A DNA stretch of 64,000 nt from Nonomuraea africana (GCF_014873535.1 NZ_JADBEF010000001.1:6448001-6512000), one strand, 5' to 3'. Counted from the stretch's first letter, positions 54,223 through 62,347 are shown. Made by a program: numbers and translations. Notes: generated by a model not told the origin, from the sequence alone.

Positions 54223-55103
54223 CCCCTCTGGAGCGGCGCTACAGGCGGCTGATGCGGGCCTACCCGCGCTCCTACCGCTCGGCCTACGGCGAGGAACTCC
54301 TCGACGTCCTGCTCGGCCACACCGACCCGGCGCGTTCCACGCCTCCGTTCAAGGAGGCGGCTGGGCTGCTGGTCAACGGGGCCAGGGAGCGGGTCTGGCA
54401 GGCCGTCACGGCCCCGATGTGGGCCGACGGGGTGCATCTGGGAGTCACCGCCCTGTGCGTGGCCAACCTGGCGGCGCTGCTGCCCTACGTGGCGTCGATC
54501 CCCGCCTGGTGCGCGCTGTCCGCGCTCACGCTGACGCTCGTGATCCTGGGCCGGGTACGGCACGCGCTGCCGCTCGCGCTGCTGGCGGGGGTCAAGGCGT
54601 GGGCGCTGGGCACCGGCGTCACCTTCCTCGACGCCACGCAGCTGCCCGTCGAGCCAGGATTCCTAGCCCACTACCCGCTCTACGCCAGGAGCGGTCCTGT
54701 CGCCGCGGTCACGGGGCCGTTGCTGGTCTGCGCGGGCCTGGCCTTCCTGGCCGTGCGAGAGGAACGGCCGAGGCGGCGGTCGTGGTGGTGGCTGCCGGCC
54801 GTACCTCTGCTGGCGGCGGCCGATCCCGCCTGGATGTCGCTCGAGGACCCCGGCCCCGTGGTCCTGGTCAGGATCGCGGCCGAGACCGTGACGCTGACCG
54901 CGGCCGCGTGGGCGGGCCGGACGACCGGCGACCCGCGCTGGGCGCTGGCCGCCGTGATCTACCTGGTGGCGAGCTCCGCCGCCTTCAGCGAGAACCTTCC
55001 CTACCAGTCACGCCAGAACCTCGCCTACTGGGGGCTGCTGGCATTCCTCACCCTGGTCGCGGCGCTCGTGCCGGACGGGTCGCGCACGCGCGCGCTCGAC
55101 TGA
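54219..55103 (+). CDS. Polytopic membrane protein of PadR cassette A
   Basis: 294 residues with a GTG start. A cytoplasmic N-terminus has the signature TPLERRYRRLMRAYPRSYRSAYGEELLDVLLG, shared with the cassette B paralogue. About seven hydrophobic segments follow, with RRRSWWWLPAVPLLAAADP between helices. The N-terminal LERRYRxLLxAYPxxYRxxYGxELLDVLL pattern is common in actinobacterial proteins encoded directly after PadR regulators. Function is unknown; an anti-regulator or transport accessory role is conceivable. It is coupled to padR by GTGA and followed 13 bp later by a lipoprotein gene with a ribosome site. Confidence 0.82.
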   Translation: MTPLERRYRRLMRAYPRSYRSAYGEELLDVLLGHTDPARSTPPFKEAAGLLVNGARERVWQAVTAPMWADGVHLGVTALCVANLAALLPYVASIPAWCALSALTLTLVILGRVRHALPLALLAGVKAWALGTGVTFLDATQLPVEPGFLAHYPLYARSGPVAAVTGPLLVCAGLAFLAVREERPRRRSWWWLPAVPLLAAADPAWMSLEDPGPVVLVRIAAETVTLTAAAWAGRTTGDPRWALAAVIYLVASSAAFSENLPYQSRQNLAYWGLLAFLTLVAALVPDGSRTRALD

Positions 55104-55116
55104 ACTGGAGATTTCC

Positions 55117-55956
55117 ATGCCTCGCCATGCCACATGGCTGCTTTCGCTTGCCCTCGTCGCGGGATGCGCGGCCGAACCGGCCGCCGCCCCCGCCCCTTCC
55201 CGAGGGGCCGACCCCCGGCCCAGGATGGAGCAGATCAAGGCCGACTGCATGAAGCAGAAGGGCTTCGCCTACATCGCCTTCGTCCAGCCCAGCCAGCCGA
55301 AGCCCGACAGAACCACCTACGAGGGCATGAGGGCCTATCGCCAGAAATACGGTTTCGGGGTGTTCGCCATGCACGTCTACCCGAAGGATCCCCTGGCCGG
55401 AGGCGCCGAGGCCGACATCCCCGAGAACCCGAACGACAAGATCATGATGAAGCTGAACTCCACGCAGCTCGCCTCCTACAAGAAGACCCGGGAGACATGT
55501 CTCCGCAGGGCCGCCAAGGAGGTGCTCAACAAGGACGTCACCACCATGGACAACGCCGTGGACCAGTTGAACGCGGCCTCGGCCAGGCTGGAGGCCCGCG
55601 AGATCGACGGCGACCCCGAACTGGTCACCCTCGCCGCGGGCTTCGCCGACTGCCTCACCGCCAAGGGGTACAAGGTGTCCTCGACCAAGCCTGAGGCACT
55701 GGCCAAGAGAGGGCCCGACGCCTTCTGGGCCGAGTCCAACACGATGGGCGACAAGCAGTTCCCGAAGGGCAAGGAGGGCTACCACTACGTCCCGATGCTC
55801 ACCCCCGCTGAGGCCAGGCCGTACCTGGAGCGCGAGGTCAAGGCGGCGCTGGAGGACCTGGAGTGCGGCAAGGAGTTCTACGCCCGCTACGCGCCCAGGA
55901 AGGCCGCGGTGGAGGCCAGGGTGATGGACGAGTACGGCCCGCTGGTCGGCATGTGA
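55117..55956 (+). CDS. Four-cysteine lipoprotein of PadR cassette A
   Basis: 279 residues. Signal peptide with lipobox LSLALVAGC (lipidated Cys near residue 17), then an Ala/Pro linker. The mature protein has four Cys in conserved settings: KADCMKQKGFAY, RETCLRRA, FADCLTAKGYKV and EDLECGKEFYARY. The same four recur in the cassette B lipoprotein, so two disulphides are likely. I recognise no named domain. The C-terminal EARPYLEREVKAALEDLECGKEF is the best-conserved stretch. GGAGA lies 6 nt before the ATG. It is last in cassette A and convergent with ilvA. Confidence 0.78.
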   Translation: MPRHATWLLSLALVAGCAAEPAAAPAPSRGADPRPRMEQIKADCMKQKGFAYIAFVQPSQPKPDRTTYEGMRAYRQKYGFGVFAMHVYPKDPLAGGAEADIPENPNDKIMMKLNSTQLASYKKTRETCLRRAAKEVLNKDVTTMDNAVDQLNAASARLEAREIDGDPELVTLAAGFADCLTAKGYKVSSTKPEALAKRGPDAFWAESNTMGDKQFPKGKEGYHYVPMLTPAEARPYLEREVKAALEDLECGKEFYARYAPRKAAVEARVMDEYGPLVGM

Positions 55957-55981
55957 ACCGCCCGAGGCCTGGATCGGCCCT

Positions 55982-57196
55982 TCAGCCGACGAAGACCTTG
56001 TAGCCCTCGTTCCCCAGCACGCCGAGCACCTCGTCGGAGTGGGCCTGTCCGCGCGTCTCGACCTGCAGCTTGACCTCGACCTCGTCGACGTGCATGCGCG
56101 CGTTGACCCGCTCGTGGGCGATGTCGATCACGTTGGCGCGCAGCTCGCCGAGCGTGCCGAGCAGCCGCGCGAGCGCGCCGGGACGGTCGGACATCCTGAT
56201 CCGCACGGTCAGGTAGCGCCCCGCGGCGGCCAGGCCGTGCCTGAGCACCTTCGACAGCAGCAGCGGGTCGATGTTGCCGCCCGACAGCACGGCCACCACG
56301 GACGGCTCGAAGGCGTGCGGGTGGGCAAGCAGGGCCGCCACGCCCACCACGCCCGCGGGCTCGACCACAAGCTTGGCGCGCTCGACGCACAGGACGAGCG
56401 CCCTGGAGATCTCCTCCTCCGACACCGTCACCACGGTGTCGACCAGGTAGTGGATCATCTCGAACGGCAGCTCGCCGGGACGGCCCACCGCGATGCCGTC
56501 GGCCATCGTGCCCGACGGATCCACGACGACGGGCTCCCCCATGGCCAGGGAGGCGGGGTAGGCGGCGGCCTGCTCCGCCTGGACGCCCACGATCCGCACA
56601 CCGGGACGCAGTGACTTGACCGCCAGCGCCACCCCGGCGGCCAGCCCTCCCCCTCCGATGCCGAGCACGATCGTGCCGACCTCGGGGAGCTGCTCGACGA
56701 TCTCGAGCCCGATCGTGCCCTGGCCGGCGATGACGTCGGGGTGGTCGAACGGGTGGATGAACACCGCGCCGGTCCGCTCGGCGTGCTCCTTCGCCCTCGT
56801 GAGCGCCACGTCGACGCTCTCGCCGCCGAGCACGACCTCGGCCCCGTAGGCCTGCGTCGCCTCGACCTTCGGCAACGGCGCCCCCTCCGGCATGTAGACC
56901 GTCGCCCGCGTGTCGACCAGGCCCGAGGCGAGAGCCACGCCCTGCGCGTGGTTGCCCGCGCTGGCGGCGACCACGCCCCTCCGCCGGTCGTCGCCGGTCA
57001 GCTTGGCGATGCGGACGTAGGCACCGCGGACCTTGAACGAGCCGGCCCGCTGGAGGTTCTCGCACTTGAGGTGCACAGGGCCGCCGACGATCTCCGAGAG
57101 GACCCGCGACCGCAGCACGGGGGTCGACACGACCACACCTGCCAGCAGGTCACGTGCGGCCACCACGTCGTCGAGGGTCACCCGCGCGAGCACCAT
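55982..57196 (-). CDS. ilvA: Threonine ammonia-lyase with C-terminal ACT domain
   Basis: 404 residues, the catabolic-length form with one ACT-like regulatory domain. It deaminates threonine to 2-oxobutanoate for isoleucine synthesis or catabolism. The PLP Lys is in CENLQRAGSFKVRGAY, with SAGNHAQGVALA, the phosphate-binding loop GIGGGGLAAGVALAV, and the closing Ser region LSGGNIDP. The C-terminal ACT domain (about 325-400) begins YLTVRIRMSDRPGALARLLGTLGELRANVIDI. It lies between the two PadR cassettes on the opposite strand, with no functional link evident. Confidence 0.94.
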   Translation of the reverse strand: MVLARVTLDDVVAARDLLAGVVVSTPVLRSRVLSEIVGGPVHLKCENLQRAGSFKVRGAYVRIAKLTGDDRRRGVVAASAGNHAQGVALASGLVDTRATVYMPEGAPLPKVEATQAYGAEVVLGGESVDVALTRAKEHAERTGAVFIHPFDHPDVIAGQGTIGLEIVEQLPEVGTIVLGIGGGGLAAGVALAVKSLRPGVRIVGVQAEQAAAYPASLAMGEPVVVDPSGTMADGIAVGRPGELPFEMIHYLVDTVVTVSEEEISRALVLCVERAKLVVEPAGVVGVAALLAHPHAFEPSVVAVLSGGNIDPLLLSKVLRHGLAAAGRYLTVRIRMSDRPGALARLLGTLGELRANVIDIAHERVNARMHVDEVEVKLQVETRGQAHSDEVLGVLGNEGYKVFVG

Positions 57197-57268
57197 GCGG
57201 CCAGTGTCCCACCCTCACCCGGGGCAGGGGCACTCCACGAGAGAGGGCAGGCGTCGGGAATGACCCGC

Positions 57269-57299
57269 TTGACCATACTTCGCCTGACGAAGTATGGTC
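57269..57299 (+). promoter_or_regulatory. Promoter with perfect 12-bp PadR-type palindrome (cassette B, lipoproteins)
   Basis: GACCATACTTCG (57271-57282), CCTGA, CGAAGTATGGTC (57288-57299): perfect 12-bp arms. The palindrome overlaps -35 TTGACC (57269-57274) and -10 TATGGT (57293-57298), spaced 18 bp. The -10 ends 7 nt before the ATG at 57306. A repressor bound here would block RNA polymerase entirely. Confidence 0.75.
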
Positions 57300-57305
57300 C
57301 TCTCC

Positions 57306-57617
57306 ATGCCCAAGCGATCATTCGCGATCGTCCCTCTCATCCTCCTTCTCGGATGCGGCGCGCATGTGTCGGCGGCGGTGCGCAAGGTCTTCGCGGACCA
57401 GCTGGAGGCCATCCGCAGGAAGCAGGACCCCGAGATCGAGCCGGTCAAGGGTGTCACCCTGCTGCCGGAGCTCTCATCCGAGGCGGCCAGGCCGTACCTC
57501 ACCAGAGAGATCAGAGCGGCACTCGACGACCTCGAGTGCGGTAAGGAGTTCCACCCCATGTCCAGTCCGAAGCGGACCTCCCTCCAGGCCCGGGTCGACG
57601 CGGAGTTCGGCCAGTGA
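57306..57617 (+). CDS. Short lipoprotein, internally deleted paralogue
   Basis: 103 residues. Signal peptide with lipobox IVPLILLLGC, then about 30 unrelated residues, then a C-terminus SSEAARPYLTREIRAALDDL, ECGKEF and ARVDAEFG. This closely matches the last 50 residues of the adjacent 289-aa lipoprotein. The middle of about 180 residues with three of the four conserved Cys is missing, so this looks like a duplicate with an in-frame internal deletion. ATG 57306 is preferred over 57294, which lies inside the operator. Its stop overlaps the next GTG as GTGA. Confidence 0.72.
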   Translation: MPKRSFAIVPLILLLGCGAHVSAAVRKVFADQLEAIRRKQDPEIEPVKGVTLLPELSSEAARPYLTREIRAALDDLECGKEFHPMSSPKRTSLQARVDAEFGQ

Positions 57618-58483
57618 GGCGCGTGACGGCGCTCCTCGCCCTCACCCTGGTCGCCGGATGCGGCGGCACCGCCGCGGAAACCGCGGCGCCCAGCCCGGGC
57701 GGCCAGGGAGTCGAGCAGCGCAAGGAGGCCGAGATGGCCACGTGCATGAAGCAGAAGGGCTTCAAGTACGTCGCGTACGTCAGGCCGCCGGTCCAGCTCA
57801 GCGACCAGCGGAAGAAGGCGTCCTCCGGCGACTACGAGTCGATGCGGGCCGAGCGCGCCAAGCACGGCTTCGGGCACTTCTCCCTCTACGTCTATCCCAA
57901 GGAGCACCCCAACCCGATGGTCAAGCCCGACAACCCGGACATCGACCCGAACTGGGCCATTCAGGGCTCGCTCTCCGAGGAACAGCGCAAGGCCTACCAG
58001 AGCGCCAAGGACGCGTGCTACGCCGCCGCGTTGAAGAAGGTCACGGGGAAGAACGTCAAGTCGGTGATCGACCACTACGACGTGGCCGAGAAGGCGAGAG
58101 ACCAGGCGCTGGCGCGCGAGCTCGACACCGACCCCTCGCTGGCCGAGAAGGCTCAGGTCATGGCCGACTGCCTGAAGGGCAAGGGCTACCGGGTGGGCAA
58201 GACGAACCCGACCGCCATCGCCGAGCGGGGCACGGCCGAGATCCGCGCGCAGGTCGTCGAGATCGGCAAGACCGACGACATCGACGACAGCAAGCTGACC
58301 CCCGGGCAGTACTACGAGCCGTCACTCACGGCCGAGGAGGCCAGGCCGTACCTCACCAAGGAGATCAAGGTCGCGCTCGACGACCTCGAGTGCGGCAAGG
58401 ACTTCTACGCCGCCTACCTCCCCAAGCAGCAGGAGATCTTCAAGAGGATCGACGCGGAGTTCGGGATGACGGGGTGGTCTTGA
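57614..58483 (+). CDS. Four-cysteine lipoprotein of PadR cassette B
   Basis: 289 residues with a GTG start. Lipobox ALLALTLVAGC (Cys near residue 16). Four further Cys in the same settings as the cassette A paralogue: MATCMKQKGFKYVAYV, AKDACYAAALKKV, MADCLKGKGYRVGK and DDLECGKDFYAAYL. The C-terminal EARPYLTKEIKVALDDLECGK is nearly identical between the paralogues. No enzymatic motif is seen. An extracytoplasmic binding role or envelope sensor is possible. It is the second gene of the operator-controlled lipoprotein pair, and padR B begins 33 bp on with its own promoter. Confidence 0.8.
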   Translation: MRRVTALLALTLVAGCGGTAAETAAPSPGGQGVEQRKEAEMATCMKQKGFKYVAYVRPPVQLSDQRKKASSGDYESMRAERAKHGFGHFSLYVYPKEHPNPMVKPDNPDIDPNWAIQGSLSEEQRKAYQSAKDACYAAALKKVTGKNVKSVIDHYDVAEKARDQALARELDTDPSLAEKAQVMADCLKGKGYRVGKTNPTAIAERGTAEIRAQVVEIGKTDDIDDSKLTPGQYYEPSLTAEEARPYLTKEIKVALDDLECGKDFYAAYLPKQQEIFKRIDAEFGMTGWS

Positions 58484-58509
58484 CGATACTTCGCGGATCG
58501 AAGTACGTT
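58480..58509 (+). promoter_or_regulatory. Promoter with PadR-type palindrome (cassette B, padR)
   Basis: TTGACG (-35, 58480-58485), 18-bp spacer, TACGTT (-10, 58504-58509), 7 nt, ATG 58517. TACTTCG (58487-58493), CGGAT, CGAAGTA (58499-58505) repeats the core and 5-bp spacing of the 57271 palindrome. -35 begins 3 nt before the lipoprotein stop. Confidence 0.72.
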
Positions 58510-58516
58510 TTCGGCT

Positions 58517-58855
58517 ATGTCTAAGGGATCATCCGGTTTGAGTGAGCAGACCTACTTTGTCCTCGCGGCACTCCTGGACGGCCCGCTCCACGGACACGCG
58601 ATCATCAAGAAGGTCGTCGACCTCTCTCAGGGCCGGATCACCCTGGCCGTGGGCACGCTCTACGGCGCGCTCGACCGGCTGGCCGCCAACGGCGTCATCG
58701 TCGTCGAGCGCGAGGAGATCGTCAACGGCCGCAAGCGCCGCTATTTCCGGATCACCGACGAGGGCAGCGGCATGGTCGAGGCCGAGGCCAGGCGCATGCA
58801 GCAGGCCGCGGCCGTGGTCACGGGCCGCCGCAGCCTCGGGGCGACGTTCGGATGA
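58517..58855 (+). CDS. PadR-family transcriptional regulator (cassette B)
   Basis: 112 residues. Winged helix with SEQTYFVLAALLDGPLHGHAIIKKV, TLAVGTLYGALDRLAANGVI and the wing EIVNGRKRRYFRITDEG. A close paralogue of the 53890 regulator. It starts at an ATG 7 nt after TACGTT, so the message is probably leaderless. The matching palindromes at its own promoter and at the lipoprotein promoter suggest it represses both. The membrane-protein gene is coupled by ATGA. Downstream lie the adaptor, ATPase and permease genes it may also control. Confidence 0.93.
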   Translation: MSKGSSGLSEQTYFVLAALLDGPLHGHAIIKKVVDLSQGRITLAVGTLYGALDRLAANGVIVVEREEIVNGRKRRYFRITDEGSGMVEAEARRMQQAAAVVTGRRSLGATFG

Positions 58856-59739
58856 CCACTCTCGAGCGGCGCTACCGGTGGCTGCTCAAGGCCTACCCCT
58901 ACGGCTACCGGGCCGACTACGGCGACGAGCTCCTCGACGTCCTGCTGGACAGCGCGAAGCCAGGCCAGGCGCTGCCTCCCCTTCGTGAGGCGGTACCGCT
59001 GGTCGTCGGCGGGATCCGCACCCGCATCATCACGGCGGCACAGGGGCCCGCCTGGGTGGACGGACTGCATCTGGGAATCGTGGCGCTGACCGTGCTCAAC
59101 CTCGCGGTACTCCTCCCCTACGCCATGAGCATCCCGCTGTGGCTGGGGTTGTCCGTGACCGCTCTCCTGCTGATCCTGCGCGGACGGCCCCGCCTGGCAC
59201 TGCCCTTCGCCGGGCTCGTCGCCGTCAAGGTCACCGCGATCACCATGGGTCAGCCGTGGCTGGACGACACGCTGCTGCCCGTCTTCCCCGACGGGCTGTG
59301 GCAGGGGCCGGCGCTGTACGGCACCGGCGGCCCGGTGGGCCCGCTGACCGCCAACCTGCTCATCGTCCTCGGCCTGGTGGTCCTGGCGACCAGGGGCCGG
59401 CGGCCGAGGACCCGCTCGTGGTGGTGGCTGGCGGCCGTGCCGCTGGTCGCCGGGTCCGACCCCGCGGGGCTGGACATCGTCGCCGGGTCGCCCACAGCGG
59501 TGATCAGAGTGGTCCTCGAGCTCACGCTGCTGTGCGGCGCGGCCTACGCCGGTCACCTCACCGCCGATCCCCGGTGGGCGATCGCCGCGGCGGCGTACCT
59601 GCTGCCCGCCAGCGCCGTCCTCGCCGAGAACCACCAGCTCCTCCAGCGGCAGGACCTCGCTCACTGGGGCCTGCTGGTCCTCTTCACCTCCATCGCGGCC
59701 GCCGTGCCGTTCCGAGCCAGGCGCCGCATCCTCCTCTGA
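58852..59739 (+). CDS. Polytopic membrane protein of PadR cassette B
   Basis: 295 residues with about seven hydrophobic segments. Paralogue of the cassette A membrane protein: the N-terminus TTLERRYRWLLKAYPYGYRADYGDELLDVLL matches, as do WVDGLHLGIVALTVLNLAVLLPYAMSIPLW and RTRSWWWLAAVPLVAGSDP. Function is unknown. The conserved cytoplasmic N-terminal segment could be the contact site for a partner such as the PadR protein or the ABC system. It is coupled to padR by ATGA, and the adaptor gene begins 54 bp downstream with a good ribosome site. Confidence 0.82.
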   Translation: MTTLERRYRWLLKAYPYGYRADYGDELLDVLLDSAKPGQALPPLREAVPLVVGGIRTRIITAAQGPAWVDGLHLGIVALTVLNLAVLLPYAMSIPLWLGLSVTALLLILRGRPRLALPFAGLVAVKVTAITMGQPWLDDTLLPVFPDGLWQGPALYGTGGPVGPLTANLLIVLGLVVLATRGRRPRTRSWWWLAAVPLVAGSDPAGLDIVAGSPTAVIRVVLELTLLCGAAYAGHLTADPRWAIAAAAYLLPASAVLAENHQLLQRQDLAHWGLLVLFTSIAAAVPFRARRRILL

Positions 59740-59793
59740 CCCCGCCAGCGCCAAGAGCTCTCTTCGCCATGCCAGAAAACAAGGAGTTCTGAC

Positions 59794-61605
59794 GTGAAGT
59801 CCCCCCGCAAGGTGCTGATCGGCACCGTGGCCTGCGTGATCGCGACCGCGGGCGTCGGCTGGGGCGTCAGCACCCGGCTGCGCTCCCCCGCCGACGAGGC
59901 GGCCTCGCGCACGCCGCCGAAACCCTCGCTCATCACCGCTCCGGTGGAGCGCACCAAGCTGGTCAGCAGCATCGCGGTCAGCGGCACCCTGGAGTACGGC
60001 TCACCGCTGCCCGTCACGCTGGCAGGCGTGGTCGGCGGCTCCGACACCACCCAGCGCGCCACCCGCGCGCCCCGCCCCGGCAAGGTCGTGGAGGGCGGGG
60101 TGCTGATGGAGGTCAACGGCAGGCCGGTGTTCGCCATGACCGGCAAGGTGCCCATGCACCGCACGATCGCGCCCGGCGCCAAGGGCGCGGACATCAGGCA
60201 GTTGCAGAGGTCGCTGCGCCGACTCGGCTACGGCGCGAGGGTGACCGGCGTGTTCGACCAGGCCACCGTGGCGGCCGTCACCAGGTTCTACGCCAAGAAG
60301 GGCTACGAGGCCCAACAGCCCACCCTCGAGGCGCGGCAGCAGCTCGACAGCTTGCGCAAGGCCGTACAGACGGCCCAGGAGACGCTGGCGACCGAGCGGA
60401 AGGCCCTCGACCAGGGAAGCGACGTCCTGCCGCTGAAGCTCAAGCTCAGCAACACCAAGGCCGACCTGAAGGCGGCCGAGCAGGCCTACCGGGAGGCGAA
60501 GGAGCGCAGGTACACCACGGACGACGACGCCAAGATCGAGGCCGCGGACGTCGCCGTGCGCGCGGCGGAGGAGAAGCTGCTGCAGGCCGAGCAGGACCTC
60601 GCCACCGCCAGGGCGGAGAACGACAAGCGCGACACCGGCACGCCCACCACCGCGCCCACCACAGGGCCGACCACAGCGCCCACCACAGGGCCCACCACAG
60701 GGCCCACCGCTGGGCCCGCCCCCACACCGCGGCCCTCCGTCGACACGGCGCTGCTGGAACTGCGCGTGTCCAACGCGCGGGCCGACCTGGAGAGCGCGCG
60801 CAGGGCCTACGGGCGCATCGAGGAGGAGGCGCGGCTGGCCCGCGGGAAGCGGCTGAGCGAGCTGGGCAAGGCGGTGCGCGACGCCAAGGAGGCCGCGGCC
60901 ACCGCCGCGCAGGCGCTACGGCAGGCCCGCGCGCTGTCGCCGGTCAAGCTGAAGGTCGCCAACGCCGAGAAGGATCTCAGCGCCGCCAGGTCGCTGATGG
61001 CGGAGTACCAGCGGACCTACGGCACCACGATCCCGCCGGGCGAGCTGGTCTTCCTGCCCAAGCTGCCGGCCCGCCTGCACAAGGCGGGGGTCAAGGCGGG
61101 AGAGAACGTGGACAAGGCGATCGCGACCGTCACCAGCTCGTCCTTCGTGGTCACGGGTTCGGTGGAGTCGTCCGAGGCCGACCTGCTGAAAGAGGGGCTC
61201 GACGCGGTCATCGAGACCTCCTCGGGCAAGACCTACCCGGCCACGTTGACCGCGTTCGGACAGAAGGCGGCGCTGTCCACCGGGGAGGCCAAGCGCGCCG
61301 AGGGCGACGAGGCCGTGAGCTCGGAGCCCGTGCTGATCACCCCGCTGTCGGAGAAGGGCCTCAAGGGCCTCTCGGGGACGGCGGTCACCGCCAAGGTGAC
61401 GGTCGGCGCGACCGACACCGAGGTGCTGGTCGTCCCCGTCGCCGCCGTCGTCACCGCGGCCGACGGCAAGGCCAGGGTGCAGGTCGAGGTCGCACCCGAC
61501 CGGACCAAGGACGTCGAGGTGCGCACGGGACTCACCGCCGACGGCAAGGTCGAGGTCACCGGCGACCTCAAGGAGGGCGACAGGGTGGTGGTCGGCGGTG
61601 CCTGA
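59794..61605 (+). CDS. HlyD/MacA-type adaptor with peptidoglycan-binding domain
   Basis: 603 residues, GTG with AAGGAG 7 nt upstream. A signal anchor (about 6-27) is followed by a first barrel/lipoyl part (VERTKLVSSIAVSGTLEYG) and a peptidoglycan-binding domain (about 125-180, GAKGADIRQLQRSLRRLGYG). Two long coiled coils (about 180-275 and 320-400) are split by a Thr/Pro/Gly linker made of TTGP/TTAP repeats (60640-60720). A C-terminal barrel has VTGSVESSEADLLKEG and VLVVPVAAVVTAADGKARVQV. It is the extracytoplasmic adaptor for the ABC exporter encoded next, tying it to the wall. The stop overlaps the ATPase gene by 8 nt. Confidence 0.88.
   Translation: MKSPRKVLIGTVACVIATAGVGWGVSTRLRSPADEAASRTPPKPSLITAPVERTKLVSSIAVSGTLEYGSPLPVTLAGVVGGSDTTQRATRAPRPGKVVEGGVLMEVNGRPVFAMTGKVPMHRTIAPGAKGADIRQLQRSLRRLGYGARVTGVFDQATVAAVTRFYAKKGYEAQQPTLEARQQLDSLRKAVQTAQETLATERKALDQGSDVLPLKLKLSNTKADLKAAEQAYREAKERRYTTDDDAKIEAADVAVRAAEEKLLQAEQDLATARAENDKRDTGTPTTAPTTGPTTAPTTGPTTGPTAGPAPTPRPSVDTALLELRVSNARADLESARRAYGRIEEEARLARGKRLSELGKAVRDAKEAAATAAQALRQARALSPVKLKVANAEKDLSAARSLMAEYQRTYGTTIPPGELVFLPKLPARLHKAGVKAGENVDKAIATVTSSSFVVTGSVESSEADLLKEGLDAVIETSSGKTYPATLTAFGQKAALSTGEAKRAEGDEAVSSEPVLITPLSEKGLKGLSGTAVTAKVTVGATDTEVLVVPVAAVVTAADGKARVQVEVAPDRTKDVEVRTGLTADGKVEVTGDLKEGDRVVVGGA
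60640..60720. repeat. Short tandem repeat (CCCACCACAGGG-like) in the adaptor gene
   Basis: About eight imperfect 9-12 bp units of CCCACCACAGGGCC or a variant encode the TTGP/TTAP linker. The units are multiples of three, so copy-number change would lengthen or shorten the linker in frame. Confidence 0.6.
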
Positions 61606-62347
61606 GCCCGTCATCGCCCTGGAGAACCTCAGCAGGGAGTTCCCCGCGGACCCGCCCGTGCGAGCGCTCTCCAACGTGTTCCTCGAGGTGCGGCCGAATG
61701 ACTACCTCGCGATCGTCGGCCCCTCGGGGTCGGGCAAGTCCACCTTGCTCAACGTGCTCGGCCTGCTCGACATGCCCACCTCGGGCAGCTACCGTATCGA
61801 CGGCATCGAGACCACGACCCTCCGCGACGGCGAACGCACGAAGCTGCGCGGAAGCAGGATCGGCTTCGTCTTCCAGTCCTTCCACCTGCTCGCGCACCGG
61901 AGTGTGGCGGAGAACGTGATGCTGGCCGAGGTCTACCGGAGCAGAGGAGCTCGGGAGGAGAGAGCGAGGAACGAGCCAACGAGTCACGAAGCGGCTGCGA
62001 CCATGAGCACAGGGAAAATTGAGCGCAGGAACCGCAGGGTCAGGGCGCTCGAGGCGCTCGACCGCGTCGGGCTCTCCCATCGGGTGGACTTCCTGCCCGA
62101 CCGGCTCTCGGGCGGCGAACGGCAGCGCGCCGCGATCGCCAGGGCGCTGGTGGGCGGCCCCTCCCTGCTGCTGTGCGACGAGCCCACGGGCAACCTCGAC
62201 AGCCGCAACACCGAGGCCGTCCTCGACCTGTTCGACGAGCTGCGAGGGCAGGGGCTGACGATCGTGGTCATCACGCACGAGACCGAGGTGAGCGACCGCG
62301 CCGAGCGCAGGGTCAGGATCACCGACGGCGTCCTGGTGGAGGAGTAA
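61598..62347 (+). CDS. ABC transporter ATPase (MacB/LolD type) with in-frame insertion
   Basis: 249 residues, GTG start. Walker A VGPSGSGKSTLLNVLG, Q-loop GFVFQSFHLL, signature LSGGERQRAAIARAL, Walker B LLLCDEPTGNLD and His-loop VVITHETEV are intact. Between AEVYR and RALEALDRVGL, where relatives have a short loop, about 30 extra residues (115-146) occur. They are rich in Arg, Glu, Asn and Thr and coded by visibly A-richer DNA than the flanks. The insertion lies in the helical subdomain loop and need not abolish function. The stop and permease ATG overlap as TAATG. Confidence 0.92.
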   Translation: MPEPVIALENLSREFPADPPVRALSNVFLEVRPNDYLAIVGPSGSGKSTLLNVLGLLDMPTSGSYRIDGIETTTLRDGERTKLRGSRIGFVFQSFHLLAHRSVAENVMLAEVYRSRGAREERARNEPTSHEAAATMSTGKIERRNRRVRALEALDRVGLSHRVDFLPDRLSGGERQRAAIARALVGGPSLLLCDEPTGNLDSRNTEAVLDLFDELRGQGLTIVVITHETEVSDRAERRVRITDGVLVEE

